Below are positions 7,787 through 15,412 of a DNA stretch of 36,859 nt, piece by piece; positions within the stretch are counted from its first letter, which is position 1; each line of letters starts with the position of its first letter. Origin of the DNA: Cellulomonas rhizosphaerae (GTDB lineage: Bacteria; Actinomycetota; Actinomycetes; Actinomycetales; Cellulomonadaceae); NCBI RefSeq assembly GCF_003470205.1, contig NZ_QWKP01000199.1:1-36859 (forward strand). The letters run 5' to 3'. The notes beneath the pieces are model-generated. The model made no database searches, had not been told where the DNA came from, and saw only the letters and a list, made by a program, of their open reading frames with translations. Made by a program: the position numbers and the translations under genes.

Positions 7787-8535
7787 CAGGCCGAGCCTCG
7801 CGGTGGCCCGGTCAGCGCCCCCAGCGTCTCGAGCACCGCGGCACGGGTCGGCTCGCGCAGCTCGTCGACCACCCGGCCGTCCGCGAGGAACAGGACCCGG
7901 TGCGCGTAGCCGGCCGAGGTCGCGTCGTGCGTGACCATGACGACCGACTGCCCGAGCTCGTCGACGCTGCGGCGCAGGAACCCGAGCACCTCGGCGGCCG
8001 ACGTCGAGTCGAGGTTGCCCGTCGGCTCGTCCGCGAAGACCACCGCGGGCCGTGCGACCAGCGCACGTGCGCACGCCACGCGCTGCTGCTGGCCGCCCGA
8101 CAGCTCGGTCGGCCGGTGCCCGAGCCGGTCGGTGAGCCCGAGCGTGCGCACGACGAGGTCGAGGTGGTCGGCGTCCACCGGCCGCCGCGCGATGTCCAGC
8201 GGGAGCGTGATGTTCTCCAACGCCGTGAGCGTCGGCACGAGGTTGTAGGCCTGGAACACGAACCCCACGCGCGTCCGGCGCAGCTTCGTCAGCCGCCGCT
8301 CGGACATCTCGCTGACCGGCTCGCCGTCCACGACGACCGAGCCCGACGTGGGCTTGTCGAGCCCGGCCAGGCAGTGCATGAGCGTCGACTTGCCCGAGCC
8401 CGACGCACCCATGATCGCGGTCAGCTCCCCACGCACGAGGTCCACGTCGACCCCGTCGAGCGCGCGCACCGCGGTCGGTCCCTCGCCGTACACCTTGACG
8501 AGCGAGCGGGCGTAGGCGATCACGGAGCTCGTCAT
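7786..8535 (-). CDS. ABC transporter ATP-binding protein (MacB/LolD type)
   Basis: A 249-residue ATPase with every expected motif: Walker A GASGSGKST (about 43-51), Q-loop Gln95 (FVFQAYN), signature LSGGQ (145-149), Walker B VVFADE (165-170), a D-loop, and the switch His in VMVTHDAT. The sequence DEPTGNLDS is characteristic of the LolD/MacB/FtsE export branch. The ATG at 8535 was chosen because the conserved domain starts about ten residues later and GAGGA precedes it; a longer upstream reading adds only non-conserved residues. It forms one unit with the downstream permease. Two palindromes lie upstream, in the divergent space shared with the alpha/beta hydrolase. Confidence 0.95.
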   Translation of the reverse strand: MTSSVIAYARSLVKVYGEGPTAVRALDGVDVDLVRGELTAIMGASGSGKSTLMHCLAGLDKPTSGSVVVDGEPVSEMSERRLTKLRRTRVGFVFQAYNLVPTLTALENITLPLDIARRPVDADHLDLVVRTLGLTDRLGHRPTELSGGQQQRVACARALVARPAVVFADEPTGNLDSTSAAEVLGFLRRSVDELGQSVVMVTHDATSAGYAHRVLFLADGRVVDELREPTRAAVLETLGALTGPPRGSA

Positions 8536-8562
8536 GGGTTCCTCGCTGCCTCGGGACGGGAG

Positions 8563-8639
8563 GACGATCGTCTCCCGCCGACGCCCGACGCGCCACGTGC
8601 CGGACCGCGGTCCGGGCCGCCCGGCGAAGCCGCTAGGTT
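8563..8639. promoter_or_regulatory. Divergent promoter region with two palindromes
   Basis: Between the ABC ATPase (minus) and the membrane hydrolase (plus) lie a perfect 10-bp palindrome GACGATCGTC (8563-8572) and a perfect 16-bp palindrome CCGGACCGCGGTCCGG (8600-8615). On the plus strand TAGGTT (8634-8639) is a good -10 candidate. The -35 position, 17-18 nt upstream, would overlap the right end of the 16-bp palindrome, as expected for a repressor site. No regulator gene is adjacent. Confidence 0.45.
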
Positions 8640-8677
8640 CGCCGTGACCAGCGCAGACAGCCCAGCAGGAGCCGTTC

Positions 8678-10396
8678 ATGAGCGACGCAGCCCCCCGCCC
8701 CGCCTGGGGGCGCCGCACCCTGGCGGGTCTGACCCGTTGGGCCGGCCGCTACTCCGCCTTCGGCCTGGCCGGCGCGCTCGTGTTCTTCGGCACCGCACTC
8801 GGCCCCGCGCTCATCCCCCGCAGCCCGCTGTTCCAGGGCCTGGCCGCGGGCATCTGTGCCGCGATCGGCTACGGGTTGGGCGTCCTCCTGGCCTGGGTGC
8901 TGCGCGTCGCGGGCGTGCGGTGGTCCGCGCGCGTCGTGCACTGGGGCTGGCGCATCCTGCTGGTCGCGACGATCGTCGTGGTCCCCGTCGCGCTCGTCGT
9001 GAGCATCACGTGGCAGAACGACCTGCGGGACATCTTCGGCATCGAGCACCCCTCGTCGGCGCACTCGATCACGATCCTCGTGCTCGCGCTGCTCCTCGCG
9101 ATCGGGCTCGTCGGGCTCGGTCGCGCGCTGCGCCGCCTCACGCTCCTCGTCGGGAGCCTGGTCGGCCGCTGGATCCCGCCGCTCGTCGCGCGCCTCACGG
9201 CCGTCGCCGTCGTCGCGATCGCCCTGGTCCTGCTGGTCAACGGCACGATCGTGCAGGGCGGCATGGCTGCGCTCAACTCGGTCTACGGCAAGGTCGACGA
9301 CACGACGGCCGAGGGCGTCGTCCAGCCGACCGAGCCGCTGCGCAGCGGCTCGGACGCCTCGCTGGCCGCCTGGGACGAGCTCGGCAAGCAGGGCCGCACG
9401 TTCGTCTCGGGGGGCCGCCCGGAGGCCCAGCTCGAGTCCGTCGCCGACCGCACCGGCGCGACGAAGCCCGTCATGGACCCCATCCGTGTCTACGCGGGCC
9501 TGGAGTCGGGCGACGACCTCGACGCGATCGCCCAGGTGGTCGTCGCCGAGCTCGACCGCACCCACGCGTGGGACCGCTCGGTGCTCGCGGTCGTCACGGC
9601 GACCGGCACCGGCTGGGTCGACCCGTCGATGGCGGACTCGCTCGAGCTGCTCTGGGGCGGCGACACCGCGATCGCCTCGATGCAGTACTCCTACCTGCCG
9701 AGCTGGGTGAGCTTCCTGGGCGCGCGCTCGACGCCGCCCGCCGCCGGCAAGGCGCTGTTCGAGGCGATCTACGACCGCTGGTCCCAGCTCCCGGAGGACA
9801 GCCGGCCGCTGCTGTACGTCGCGGGGATCTCGCTCGGCTCGTTCGGCTCGCAGGGCGCGTTCTCCAGCCTGCAGGACGTGACCGCCCGCACCGACGGCGC
9901 GCTGTGGATGGGCACGCCGGGGTTCACGCCGCTGTGGAGCGACCTGACCGCGCACCGCGACGCGGGCTCCCCGGAGATCACGCCCGTGGTCGACGGCGGC
10001 ACGACCGCGCGCTGGGCCAACCGGCCGGGCGAGGGCGACGACCGCCAGCTCTGGCAGCTCGGCACCGACTGGCCGCAGCCGCGCGTCGTCTTCGACCAGC
10101 ACGCGTCTGACGGTGTGACCTGGTGGTCGCCGGACCTGATCCTGCACCGCCCCGACTGGCTTGCCGAGCCGCGCGGCACCGACGTGCTCGACTCGACCAC
10201 CTGGCTCCCGGTCGTGACGTTCTGGCGGTCCACGATCGACCTGTTCGTCGCCGCCTCGGTCCCGGCCGGGCACGGGCACAACTACCACCAGGAGTACGCC
10301 GACGGCTGGGCCGCGATCGCCCCGCCGGAGGGCTGGACGCCCGCCGACACGGACGTGCTGCGCGAGGTCGTGGGCTCGGTGCCGAGCGAGAGCTGA
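8678..10396 (+). CDS. Membrane-anchored alpha/beta hydrolase (Abhydrolase_9 type)
   Basis: A 572-residue protein. The N-terminal 200 residues hold about four transmembrane helices (for example ALVFFGTALGPALI, LLVATIVVVPVALVV and AVAVVAIALVLLVNG). After them comes a soluble hydrolase domain with the nucleophile elbow GISLGS (Ser385). The two-part layout matches the actinobacterial Abhydrolase_9 family, whose N-terminal membrane part is a separate conserved domain. The substrate is unknown; a lipid- or envelope-directed esterase is plausible. A probable catalytic His lies near the C-terminus (PAGHGHNYHQEY). The ATG at 8678 has AGGAG 7 nt upstream and a -10-like TAGGTT 38 nt upstream. Confidence 0.9.
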   Translation: MSDAAPRPAWGRRTLAGLTRWAGRYSAFGLAGALVFFGTALGPALIPRSPLFQGLAAGICAAIGYGLGVLLAWVLRVAGVRWSARVVHWGWRILLVATIVVVPVALVVSITWQNDLRDIFGIEHPSSAHSITILVLALLLAIGLVGLGRALRRLTLLVGSLVGRWIPPLVARLTAVAVVAIALVLLVNGTIVQGGMAALNSVYGKVDDTTAEGVVQPTEPLRSGSDASLAAWDELGKQGRTFVSGGRPEAQLESVADRTGATKPVMDPIRVYAGLESGDDLDAIAQVVVAELDRTHAWDRSVLAVVTATGTGWVDPSMADSLELLWGGDTAIASMQYSYLPSWVSFLGARSTPPAAGKALFEAIYDRWSQLPEDSRPLLYVAGISLGSFGSQGAFSSLQDVTARTDGALWMGTPGFTPLWSDLTAHRDAGSPEITPVVDGGTTARWANRPGEGDDRQLWQLGTDWPQPRVVFDQHASDGVTWWSPDLILHRPDWLAEPRGTDVLDSTTWLPVVTFWRSTIDLFVAASVPAGHGHNYHQEYADGWAAIAPPEGWTPADTDVLREVVGSVPSES

Positions 10397-10460
10397 CCTG
10401 GTGTCCTTCGTCACGGCGTAGCGGTTCGCACGGCCGAGTGTGAGATGGTGAGGCCTCCGG

Positions 10461-10570
10461 GAGCGCCGCATTCTGCGTGCGCCCCGCGTCGTGGAGATCG
10501 CCCGAGCCCGCACGTTCGACTCGGTTGCTTACGCGGCGATCCCGACCCAGCCCTGAGAGGCCCTTTTTCT
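10461..10570 (+). promoter_or_regulatory. Structured 5' leader of the DEAD-box helicase gene
   Basis: The 174-nt gap before the helicase can fold into at least two strong hairpins. One pairs 10463-10470 with 10474-10482 (eight base pairs, one bulged U, 3-nt loop UUC). The other pairs GATCGCC (10496-10502) with GGCGATC (10535-10541), enclosing an inner CGAG/CTCG stem (10503-10506 with 10520-10523). A CCCTTTTTCT tract runs directly into the GTG start, unusual in DNA this rich in GC. Such a layout suggests autoregulation, cold response or attenuation. The regulatory role is inferred. Confidence 0.45.
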
Positions 10571-12019
10571 GTGACGACTTTCGCTGACCTCGGCGTGCCC
10601 GCTGCTCTTGTCCGTTCGCTGACGGACCAGGGCATCACCGCCCCCTTCCCCATCCAGACCGCGACGCTGCCCGACTCGCTGGCCGGCACCGACGTGCTCG
10701 GCCGCGGCCGCACCGGCTCCGGCAAGACGCTCGCGTTCGCCCTCCCCCTCGTCGTGCGCACCGCCGCGGCCCGCGCCAAGACGGCCGCCCGCCGTCCCCG
10801 CGCGCTGGTCCTGGCCCCCACCCGCGAGCTCGCCACGCAGATCGACGCGACCGTGGCCCCGCTCGCCAAGGAGCTCGGGCTGAGCACCACGACGATCTTC
10901 GGCGGCGTGGCGCAGTCGCGCCAGGTCACGGCGCTCAACGCCGGCGTCGACATCGTCATCGCCTGCCCGGGCCGCCTCGAGGACCTGATGAAGCAGCGCC
11001 TCATCTCGCTCGACGACGTGCAGATCACCGTGCTCGACGAGGCCGACCACATGGCCGACCTCGGCTTCCTGCCGGTCGTCAAGCGCCTGCTCGACCGCAC
11101 GCCGACGAACGGCCAGCGCCTGCTGTTCTCCGCGACGCTGGACAACGGCGTCGACGTGATCGTCAAGCGCTACCTGCGCTCGCCCGTCGAGCACTCCGTC
11201 GACAGCGCCGCCTCGCCGGTCTCGACGATGACGCACCACGTGCTCGAGGTCCGCGACGCCGACACCAAGAAGGCCGTCGTGCAGCAGCTCGCCTCCGGCA
11301 CCGGCCGCCGCGTGCTGTTCATGCGCACCAAGCACCACGCCAAGAAGCTGGCCAAGCAGCTGACCGCCGACGGCATCCCCGCGGTGGACCTGCACGGCAA
11401 CCTCGGCCAGGGCGCGCGCGAGCGCAACCTCGAGGCGTTCTCCTCCGGTGCCGTCAAGGTGCTCGTCGCCACGGACATCGCCGCGCGCGGCATCCACATC
11501 GACGACGTCGAGCTGGTCATCCACGTGGACCCGCCGGCCGAGCACAAGGCGTACCTGCACCGCTCGGGCCGCACCGCCCGCGCCGGGTCGGGCGGCGACG
11601 TGGTCACCCTCGTCCTGCCCGAGCAGCGCGGCGACGTCCGCGCGCTCACGCGGGCCGCCAAGATCACCGCGCAGCCGCAGCACGTCACGCCCGGCGACGC
11701 GACGCTCACGCGCCTCGTCGGCGAGGTCGCCCCGCACGTGCGCCCCGCGCCGGTCCAGGTGCAGACCCAGGTCTCGCGCCCCAAGGCGGTCAACGGCCAG
11801 CGCTCGGGGCGCGGCCAGGGTCAGGCCCGTTCGACCCAGCCGCGCTCGACGACGACCTACTCGACGACCACCGGCCAGCCGAGCGTCGGCTCCGCTCCGA
11901 CCCACGCGGGCCAGGGCCAGTCCGGCCAGCAGCGCCCCACCGGCGACGCCGCACGTCGCCGCCGTCGTGGCGGTCGCGGCCGGGGCGCCGCGGCGCCGCA
12001 GCAGTCCTCGCGCGCCTGA
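10571..12019 (+). CDS. DEAD-box ATP-dependent RNA helicase (RhlE/DeaD-like)
   Basis: A 482-residue helicase with the core motifs in order: Q motif (Phe4, Gln29), motif I GRTGSGKT (46-53), Ia PTRELA, Ib CPGRL, II DEAD (156-159), III SAT, then domain 2 with ATDIAARGI (V) and HRSGRTAR (VI). The last 80 or so residues are low in complexity, Gln/Ser/Thr/Gly-rich, and end in a basic tail (RRRRRGGRGRG) typical of RNA-binding extensions. It should remodel RNA during ribosome assembly, decay or cold adaptation. The GTG at 10571 matches the usual family N-terminus (TTFADLGVP). An in-frame ATG at 10445 would add 42 residues unlike any helicase and would run through the structured leader. GAGAGG lies 10 nt upstream. 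Confidence 0.95.
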   Translation: MTTFADLGVPAALVRSLTDQGITAPFPIQTATLPDSLAGTDVLGRGRTGSGKTLAFALPLVVRTAAARAKTAARRPRALVLAPTRELATQIDATVAPLAKELGLSTTTIFGGVAQSRQVTALNAGVDIVIACPGRLEDLMKQRLISLDDVQITVLDEADHMADLGFLPVVKRLLDRTPTNGQRLLFSATLDNGVDVIVKRYLRSPVEHSVDSAASPVSTMTHHVLEVRDADTKKAVVQQLASGTGRRVLFMRTKHHAKKLAKQLTADGIPAVDLHGNLGQGARERNLEAFSSGAVKVLVATDIAARGIHIDDVELVIHVDPPAEHKAYLHRSGRTARAGSGGDVVTLVLPEQRGDVRALTRAAKITAQPQHVTPGDATLTRLVGEVAPHVRPAPVQVQTQVSRPKAVNGQRSGRGQGQARSTQPRSTTTYSTTTGQPSVGSAPTHAGQGQSGQQRPTGDAARRRRRGGRGRGAAAPQQSSRA

Positions 12020-12031
12020 CCCAGCAAGGCC

Positions 12032-13267
12032 TCAGACCGGCCGGGCACTCCGTAGGGGTGCCCGGCCGAGTGCTGCCGCCCCCAGCAGCACGACCACCGA
12101 GACCGCGATGAGCACCCGGTAGTCGACCACCGCCAGCGCGGCGGCCCCCAGCATCGTCACGACGGTCTGCGGCAGGTTGAACGACACGTTCATCGCCGCC
12201 GACGTCCGGCCCTGCAGCTCGGGCGGTGTCACCTTGATCCGGTAGGTCGAGGCCCCCACGACGACCCACGGGATGCCGAGCCCGCCGACCGCGAAGCCGA
12301 ACCCCACGGCCACCAGCCCCCACGGCTCGGGCACCGGCGCCACGAACGTGAGCACGAGCGCGCCCGTCATCGCGATCGCCAGCATGAGCAGGCCGGCGAC
12401 GACCGCCCCGCGCTCCCCCAGCCGGCGCACCACACGAGCGGCGACGAGCCCGCCGAGCACCGCGCCCACGCCCTGCACGGGCACGACGATCCCCAGCGCC
12501 TCCGCACCCAGTCCGAGCGCCTGGTCGAGGATCGGAAAGATCGCGACGTTGGTCAGACCCGTGATCCCGAACCCGACCGCGAGCACGAGCGTGAGCCGCG
12601 CGAGCTCGGGCTCTCGGGCGATGAACCGCACGCCGGCCACGAGCTGGTCCCAGTACCCGGGGCCCTCCTCCGTGCTCGGCGGCGTCTCGGCGACGCGCAC
12701 GGTGAGCAGGATCGCCGCGGTGGCGAGGAACGTGGTCGACGTGAGCGCGACGACCGCACCCGGGCCGAAGGCGACGAAGAGCGCGGTCCCGAGCAGCGGG
12801 CTGAGCAGGCGCAGCGCCTGGTCGATCGTCGTGAACAGCCCGTTCGCCGACGCGAGCTCGTCGTCCGGCAGCAGGTCGCGCAGGAGGCCGGACTGCGCCG
12901 CGCCGGTGGTGTACCCGGCGCAGCCGTAGAGGAACGTCACGACGTAGATGACCCAGACCTGCTCGGCGCTGTGCACCGTGAGCAGCGCGAGCAGGATCAC
13001 GGCCGTCACGACGTTGACGACGACGAGCGCCGCACGGCGCGAGACCTGGTCGACGAGGTGGCCCAGCACGGGCGCGAGCAGCGCAGGCAGGCCGAGCACC
13101 GCGAACACGAGCGCCGCCTGCGCGTCCGAGCCCGTGAGCTGCTTGGCCCACACCGCCATCATCAGGTAGAGCGCGCTGTCGCCGACGTTGGTGCAGACCC
13201 ACGCGGCGGTCAGCCGACGGAACGCGGGCCGGGCCAGCGGGCGGCCCGGCGCCTCGACGGCGCTCAC
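12032..13267 (-). CDS. MFS transporter (EntS-like exporter family)
   Basis: A 411-residue major facilitator with about twelve hydrophobic helices. It starts in the cytoplasm (RPAFRRLTAAWVCTNVGDSALYLMMAVWAKQL) and has the inter-helix 2/3 loop DQVSRRAALV, the A-like motif of the family. The overall pattern fits the MFS branch containing the enterobactin exporter EntS and macrolide exporters, so export of a small molecule is likely. Its GTG start overlaps the stop of the ArsR-type regulator (GTGA, 4 nt), so the two form a regulator-exporter operon. The repressor probably controls both through the inverted repeat at 13889-13920. Its 3' end is 13 bp from the convergent helicase gene, and its last codons contain a long hairpin. 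Confidence 0.9.
   Translation of the reverse strand: MSAVEAPGRPLARPAFRRLTAAWVCTNVGDSALYLMMAVWAKQLTGSDAQAALVFAVLGLPALLAPVLGHLVDQVSRRAALVVVNVVTAVILLALLTVHSAEQVWVIYVVTFLYGCAGYTTGAAQSGLLRDLLPDDELASANGLFTTIDQALRLLSPLLGTALFVAFGPGAVVALTSTTFLATAAILLTVRVAETPPSTEEGPGYWDQLVAGVRFIAREPELARLTLVLAVGFGITGLTNVAIFPILDQALGLGAEALGIVVPVQGVGAVLGGLVAARVVRRLGERGAVVAGLLMLAIAMTGALVLTFVAPVPEPWGLVAVGFGFAVGGLGIPWVVVGASTYRIKVTPPELQGRTSAAMNVSFNLPQTVVTMLGAAALAVVDYRVLIAVSVVVLLGAAALGRAPLRSARPV
12038..12068. terminator. Hairpin between convergent helicase and MFS genes
   Basis: An 11-bp perfect stem, CGGCCGGGCAC (12038-12048) with GTGCCCGGCCG (12058-12068), and a 9-nt loop lie 19 bp past the helicase stop. It sits inside the last codons of the convergent MFS gene. 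There is no T tract on either strand, so it may terminate inefficiently or need Rho. As the only hairpin in the convergent junction it is the likely helicase terminator. Confidence 0.55.
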
Positions 13268-13884
13268 AGCCCGGCCTCCTCGGCGGCGGCGCCCGTCGCA
13301 CCCGCGACGGCCTCGAGCCCCGGCAGCACGACGCCGAGCAACCGGCCCTGCACCGCGCCCTCGGGCCGCTTCGACGCGTCGTCCCAGCGCCCGGCGAACG
13401 GCTCGGTGAGCTCCCGCACGCGCCGCACCAGGTCAGCCATCTCCTCGCGCGTGGCCCAGAAGCCCGAGCGGTTGACGACCACGGTCTCAGCCCAGCCCGG
13501 CGCCACGCTGGTCGCCGCAGCGAGCTCGGCGGCCATGCTCTCGGCCTCACGGCGGAGCGTCATCGCCGCCACCGCGCCCACGGCTCGCACGGACTCGGGG
13601 TCGGACTCGTCGGCCCGCAGCTCGCGGTTCCGGCTGATCGAGCGCCACGGCCACGCGGTCCCCTGCCGCTCGCCGCGCTCGATGTAGCCGTAGCGCGCGA
13701 GCGTGCGCAGGTGGAAGGAGCAGTTGCCGACCGTCTGGCCGGTGAGCTCGGCAGCGCGGGAGGCGGTGAGCTCGCCCTCGTCGTCGAGGAGGTCGAGCAG
13801 CTCGATGCGGACCGGGTGGGCCAGGGCGCGCAGCGCCTCGGGGTCGGTCGTCGTGAAGATCTCGTCGCTGTTCACAACGGTCAT
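13264..13884 (-). CDS. ArsR-type winged-helix transcriptional regulator
   Basis: A 206-residue regulator. The N-terminal region has the ArsR-style phrase LRALAHPVRIELLDLL and a winged helix-turn-helix (LTASRAAELTGQTVGNCSFHLRTLARYGYIERG as consecutive helices, about residues 36-70). The C-terminal 120 residues form an additional, mostly helical domain probably used for ligand binding or dimerisation. The gene overlaps the downstream MFS exporter by 4 nt, so it is probably a local repressor of that exporter. A large inverted repeat begins 5 nt upstream of its ATG. The ATG at 13884 was preferred over a longer in-frame reading because AAGGGG lies at proper distance and the inverted repeat would otherwise be coding. 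Confidence 0.9.
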   Translation of the reverse strand: MTVVNSDEIFTTTDPEALRALAHPVRIELLDLLDDEGELTASRAAELTGQTVGNCSFHLRTLARYGYIERGERQGTAWPWRSISRNRELRADESDPESVRAVGAVAAMTLRREAESMAAELAAATSVAPGWAETVVVNRSGFWATREEMADLVRRVRELTEPFAGRWDDASKRPEGAVQGRLLGVVLPGLEAVAGATGAAAEEAGL

Positions 13885-13888
13885 TGTG

Positions 13889-13937
13889 CAACACCCCTTG
13901 TCGTTCCACAAGAGGTGTTGTGGAGTTCTTGGGTCTA
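13889..13937 (-). promoter_or_regulatory. Operator-like 13-bp inverted repeat and promoter of the ArsR-MFS operon
   Basis: Arms CAACACCCCTTGT (13889-13901) and ACAAGAGGTGTTG (13908-13920) match at 12 of 13 positions around a 6-nt spacer. A minus-strand -10 candidate TAGACC lies at 13932-13937, so transcription would start just before the repeat. The ribosome binding site AAGGGG of the regulator gene lies inside the inner arm. As RNA the single mismatch becomes a G-U pair, so the transcript could hide its own ribosome binding site. The primary role is probably repressor binding. Confidence 0.65.
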
Positions 13938-14016
13938 GCGCTTCGGCGACGGGGCCGTCATCATGGGGGCACCGTCCAGCCCGGGGAGATCTCATGCCTC
14001 ACCTGCAGGAACGCTG

Positions 14017-14619
14017 ATGGCCATCGTCTCGCGCGGCTTCCGCGGCAAGCGCGCCACCGACCCGCGGCTCCCGCCCGGCCAGTACCTCGAGGGCGGATTC
14101 CCCGTCCTGTCGGCGGGCCCGACCCCTCGCGCCGACCTCGCCACCTGGACGTTCTCGATCACCGGGAGCGGCACCACGCGCGGATCGTGGACCTGGGCGG
14201 AGCTGCAGGCACTGCCGGCCGACGACATCGTCAAGGACATCCACTGCGTGACCAAGTGGACCAAGCTCGACTCCGCGTGGCGCGGCGTCTCGCTGGACAC
14301 GCTGCTGGACGCGGTCGAGATCGACCCGGAGGAGCAGTTCGCGCTCGCGCACTGCGACGGCGGGTACACCACCAACGTCCCGCTCGCCGACCTGCGCGGC
14401 GGCAAGGCCTGGATCGCGTACGGCTACGACGGCGCGCCGCTGCGGCCCGAGCACGGCGGCCCGGCCCGCCTGCTCATCCCCCACCTGTACTTCTGGAAGT
14501 CCGCCAAGTGGGTGCGCAGCATCGACCTGAGCCCCAGCGACACGTACGGGTTCTGGGAGAAGCTCGGGTACCACGCCTACGGCGACCCGTGGAAGGAACA
14601 GCGGTACTGGGGTGATTGA
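14017..14619 (+). CDS. Molybdopterin-dependent oxidoreductase (sulfite-oxidase-like)
   Basis: A 200-residue protein matching the molybdopterin domain of the sulfite oxidase/YedY (MsrP) superfamily. The Mo-ligand cysteine is Cys77 in DIHCVTKWTK. Later conserved segments include the HCDGGYTTNVPL strand and the GGPARLLIPHLYFWKSAKW region that packs on the cofactor. No Tat or Sec signal peptide is visible, so the protein is probably cytoplasmic, unlike MsrP. It is followed, with an 8-nt overlap, by a flavin reductase that is its likely electron partner. The ATG at 14017 has AGGA 6 nt upstream. The substrate is not known. Confidence 0.92.
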   Translation: MAIVSRGFRGKRATDPRLPPGQYLEGGFPVLSAGPTPRADLATWTFSITGSGTTRGSWTWAELQALPADDIVKDIHCVTKWTKLDSAWRGVSLDTLLDAVEIDPEEQFALAHCDGGYTTNVPLADLRGGKAWIAYGYDGAPLRPEHGGPARLLIPHLYFWKSAKWVRSIDLSPSDTYGFWEKLGYHAYGDPWKEQRYWGD

Positions 14620-15412
14620 GGCTCCCGACGAGGTCGCCGACCTCGTCCCCGACGACGTCCCGTACTCCGTGCCGTGGCGCGTCGCGACGCTCGTGCACCG
14701 CGTCCGCGAGACCGCGACGGCCATGACGCTCGAGCTCGACGTGCCCGGGTGGCGCGGTGCGATGGCGGGCCAGCACGTCGACGTCCGCCTGACCGCGGAG
14801 GACGGCTACTCGGCGCAGCGCTCCTACTCGCTCGCCTCCCCCGCATCGATGGGGATGCCGGTGATGGGCGCGGCCTCGGAGCGCATCGCGCTGACCGTGC
14901 AGGTGGTCGACGACGGGGAGGTCTCGCCCTACCTGACCGAGGACCTCGAGGTCGGCGACCAGATCGAGCTGCGCGGGCCGATCGGCAACTGGTTCGTGTG
15001 GCACCCGACCGACACGCGCCCGGTGCAGCTCGTCGCGGGCGGCTCCGGCCTCGTGCCCCTGATGTCGATGGCGCGCACGCACGCCGCGTGCGGCTCGTCG
15101 GCGCCCATGCGCCTGCTCGTCTCGGTGCGCACCCCGGCCGACGCGCTGTACGCCGACGAGCTCGACCGGCTCGGTCCCGGCGTCGAGGTGACCCGCGTGT
15201 GGACGCGCTCCGGCCCGCCCGCGTGGCCGGGCCCCGTGGGACGGGTGTCCCCGGCGCAGCTGGCCGCGTCGGGCTTCGCGCCCGACGACTCGCCGCGCGT
15301 GTTCGTCTGCGGCCCGACGGCCTTCGTCGAGGCGGTGGCCGACGCGCTCGTCGACCTGGGCCACGACCCCGACCTGATCCGCACCGAGCGCTTCGGCCCG
15401 ACCGGCACATGA
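14612..15412 (+). CDS. FAD/NAD(P)-binding ferredoxin-reductase-type oxidoreductase
   Basis: A 266-residue flavoprotein reductase of the ferredoxin-NADP reductase superfamily. An N-terminal barrel carries the FAD motif RSYS (70-73). A Rossmann-like NAD(P) domain follows with VAGGSGLVPLMSMAR (about 140-154) and the late CGPTAFVEAVADAL segment. No cysteine cluster for a 2Fe-2S centre is present, so it is a two-domain reductase that probably passes electrons straight to the upstream molybdenum protein. Its GTG start lies inside the 3' end of that gene (8-nt overlap), and its stop overlaps the Nudix start by 4 nt. It belongs to the three-gene operon 14017-15903. Confidence 0.92.
   Translation: MIEAPDEVADLVPDDVPYSVPWRVATLVHRVRETATAMTLELDVPGWRGAMAGQHVDVRLTAEDGYSAQRSYSLASPASMGMPVMGAASERIALTVQVVDDGEVSPYLTEDLEVGDQIELRGPIGNWFVWHPTDTRPVQLVAGGSGLVPLMSMARTHAACGSSAPMRLLVSVRTPADALYADELDRLGPGVEVTRVWTRSGPPAWPGPVGRVSPAQLAASGFAPDDSPRVFVCGPTAFVEAVADALVDLGHDPDLIRTERFGPTGT

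Noticed and set aside
10445..10570. 42-residue N-terminal extension of the DEAD-box helicase from an ATG at 10445
   Set aside because: The extension is low in complexity, absent from the helicase family, and overlaps the RNA hairpins; the GTG at 10571 fits the family N-terminus.
13885..13995. Longer ArsR-type reading frame beginning at 13995
   Set aside because: It would make the inverted repeat coding and adds residues not typical of the family; AAGGGG fits the ATG at 13884.
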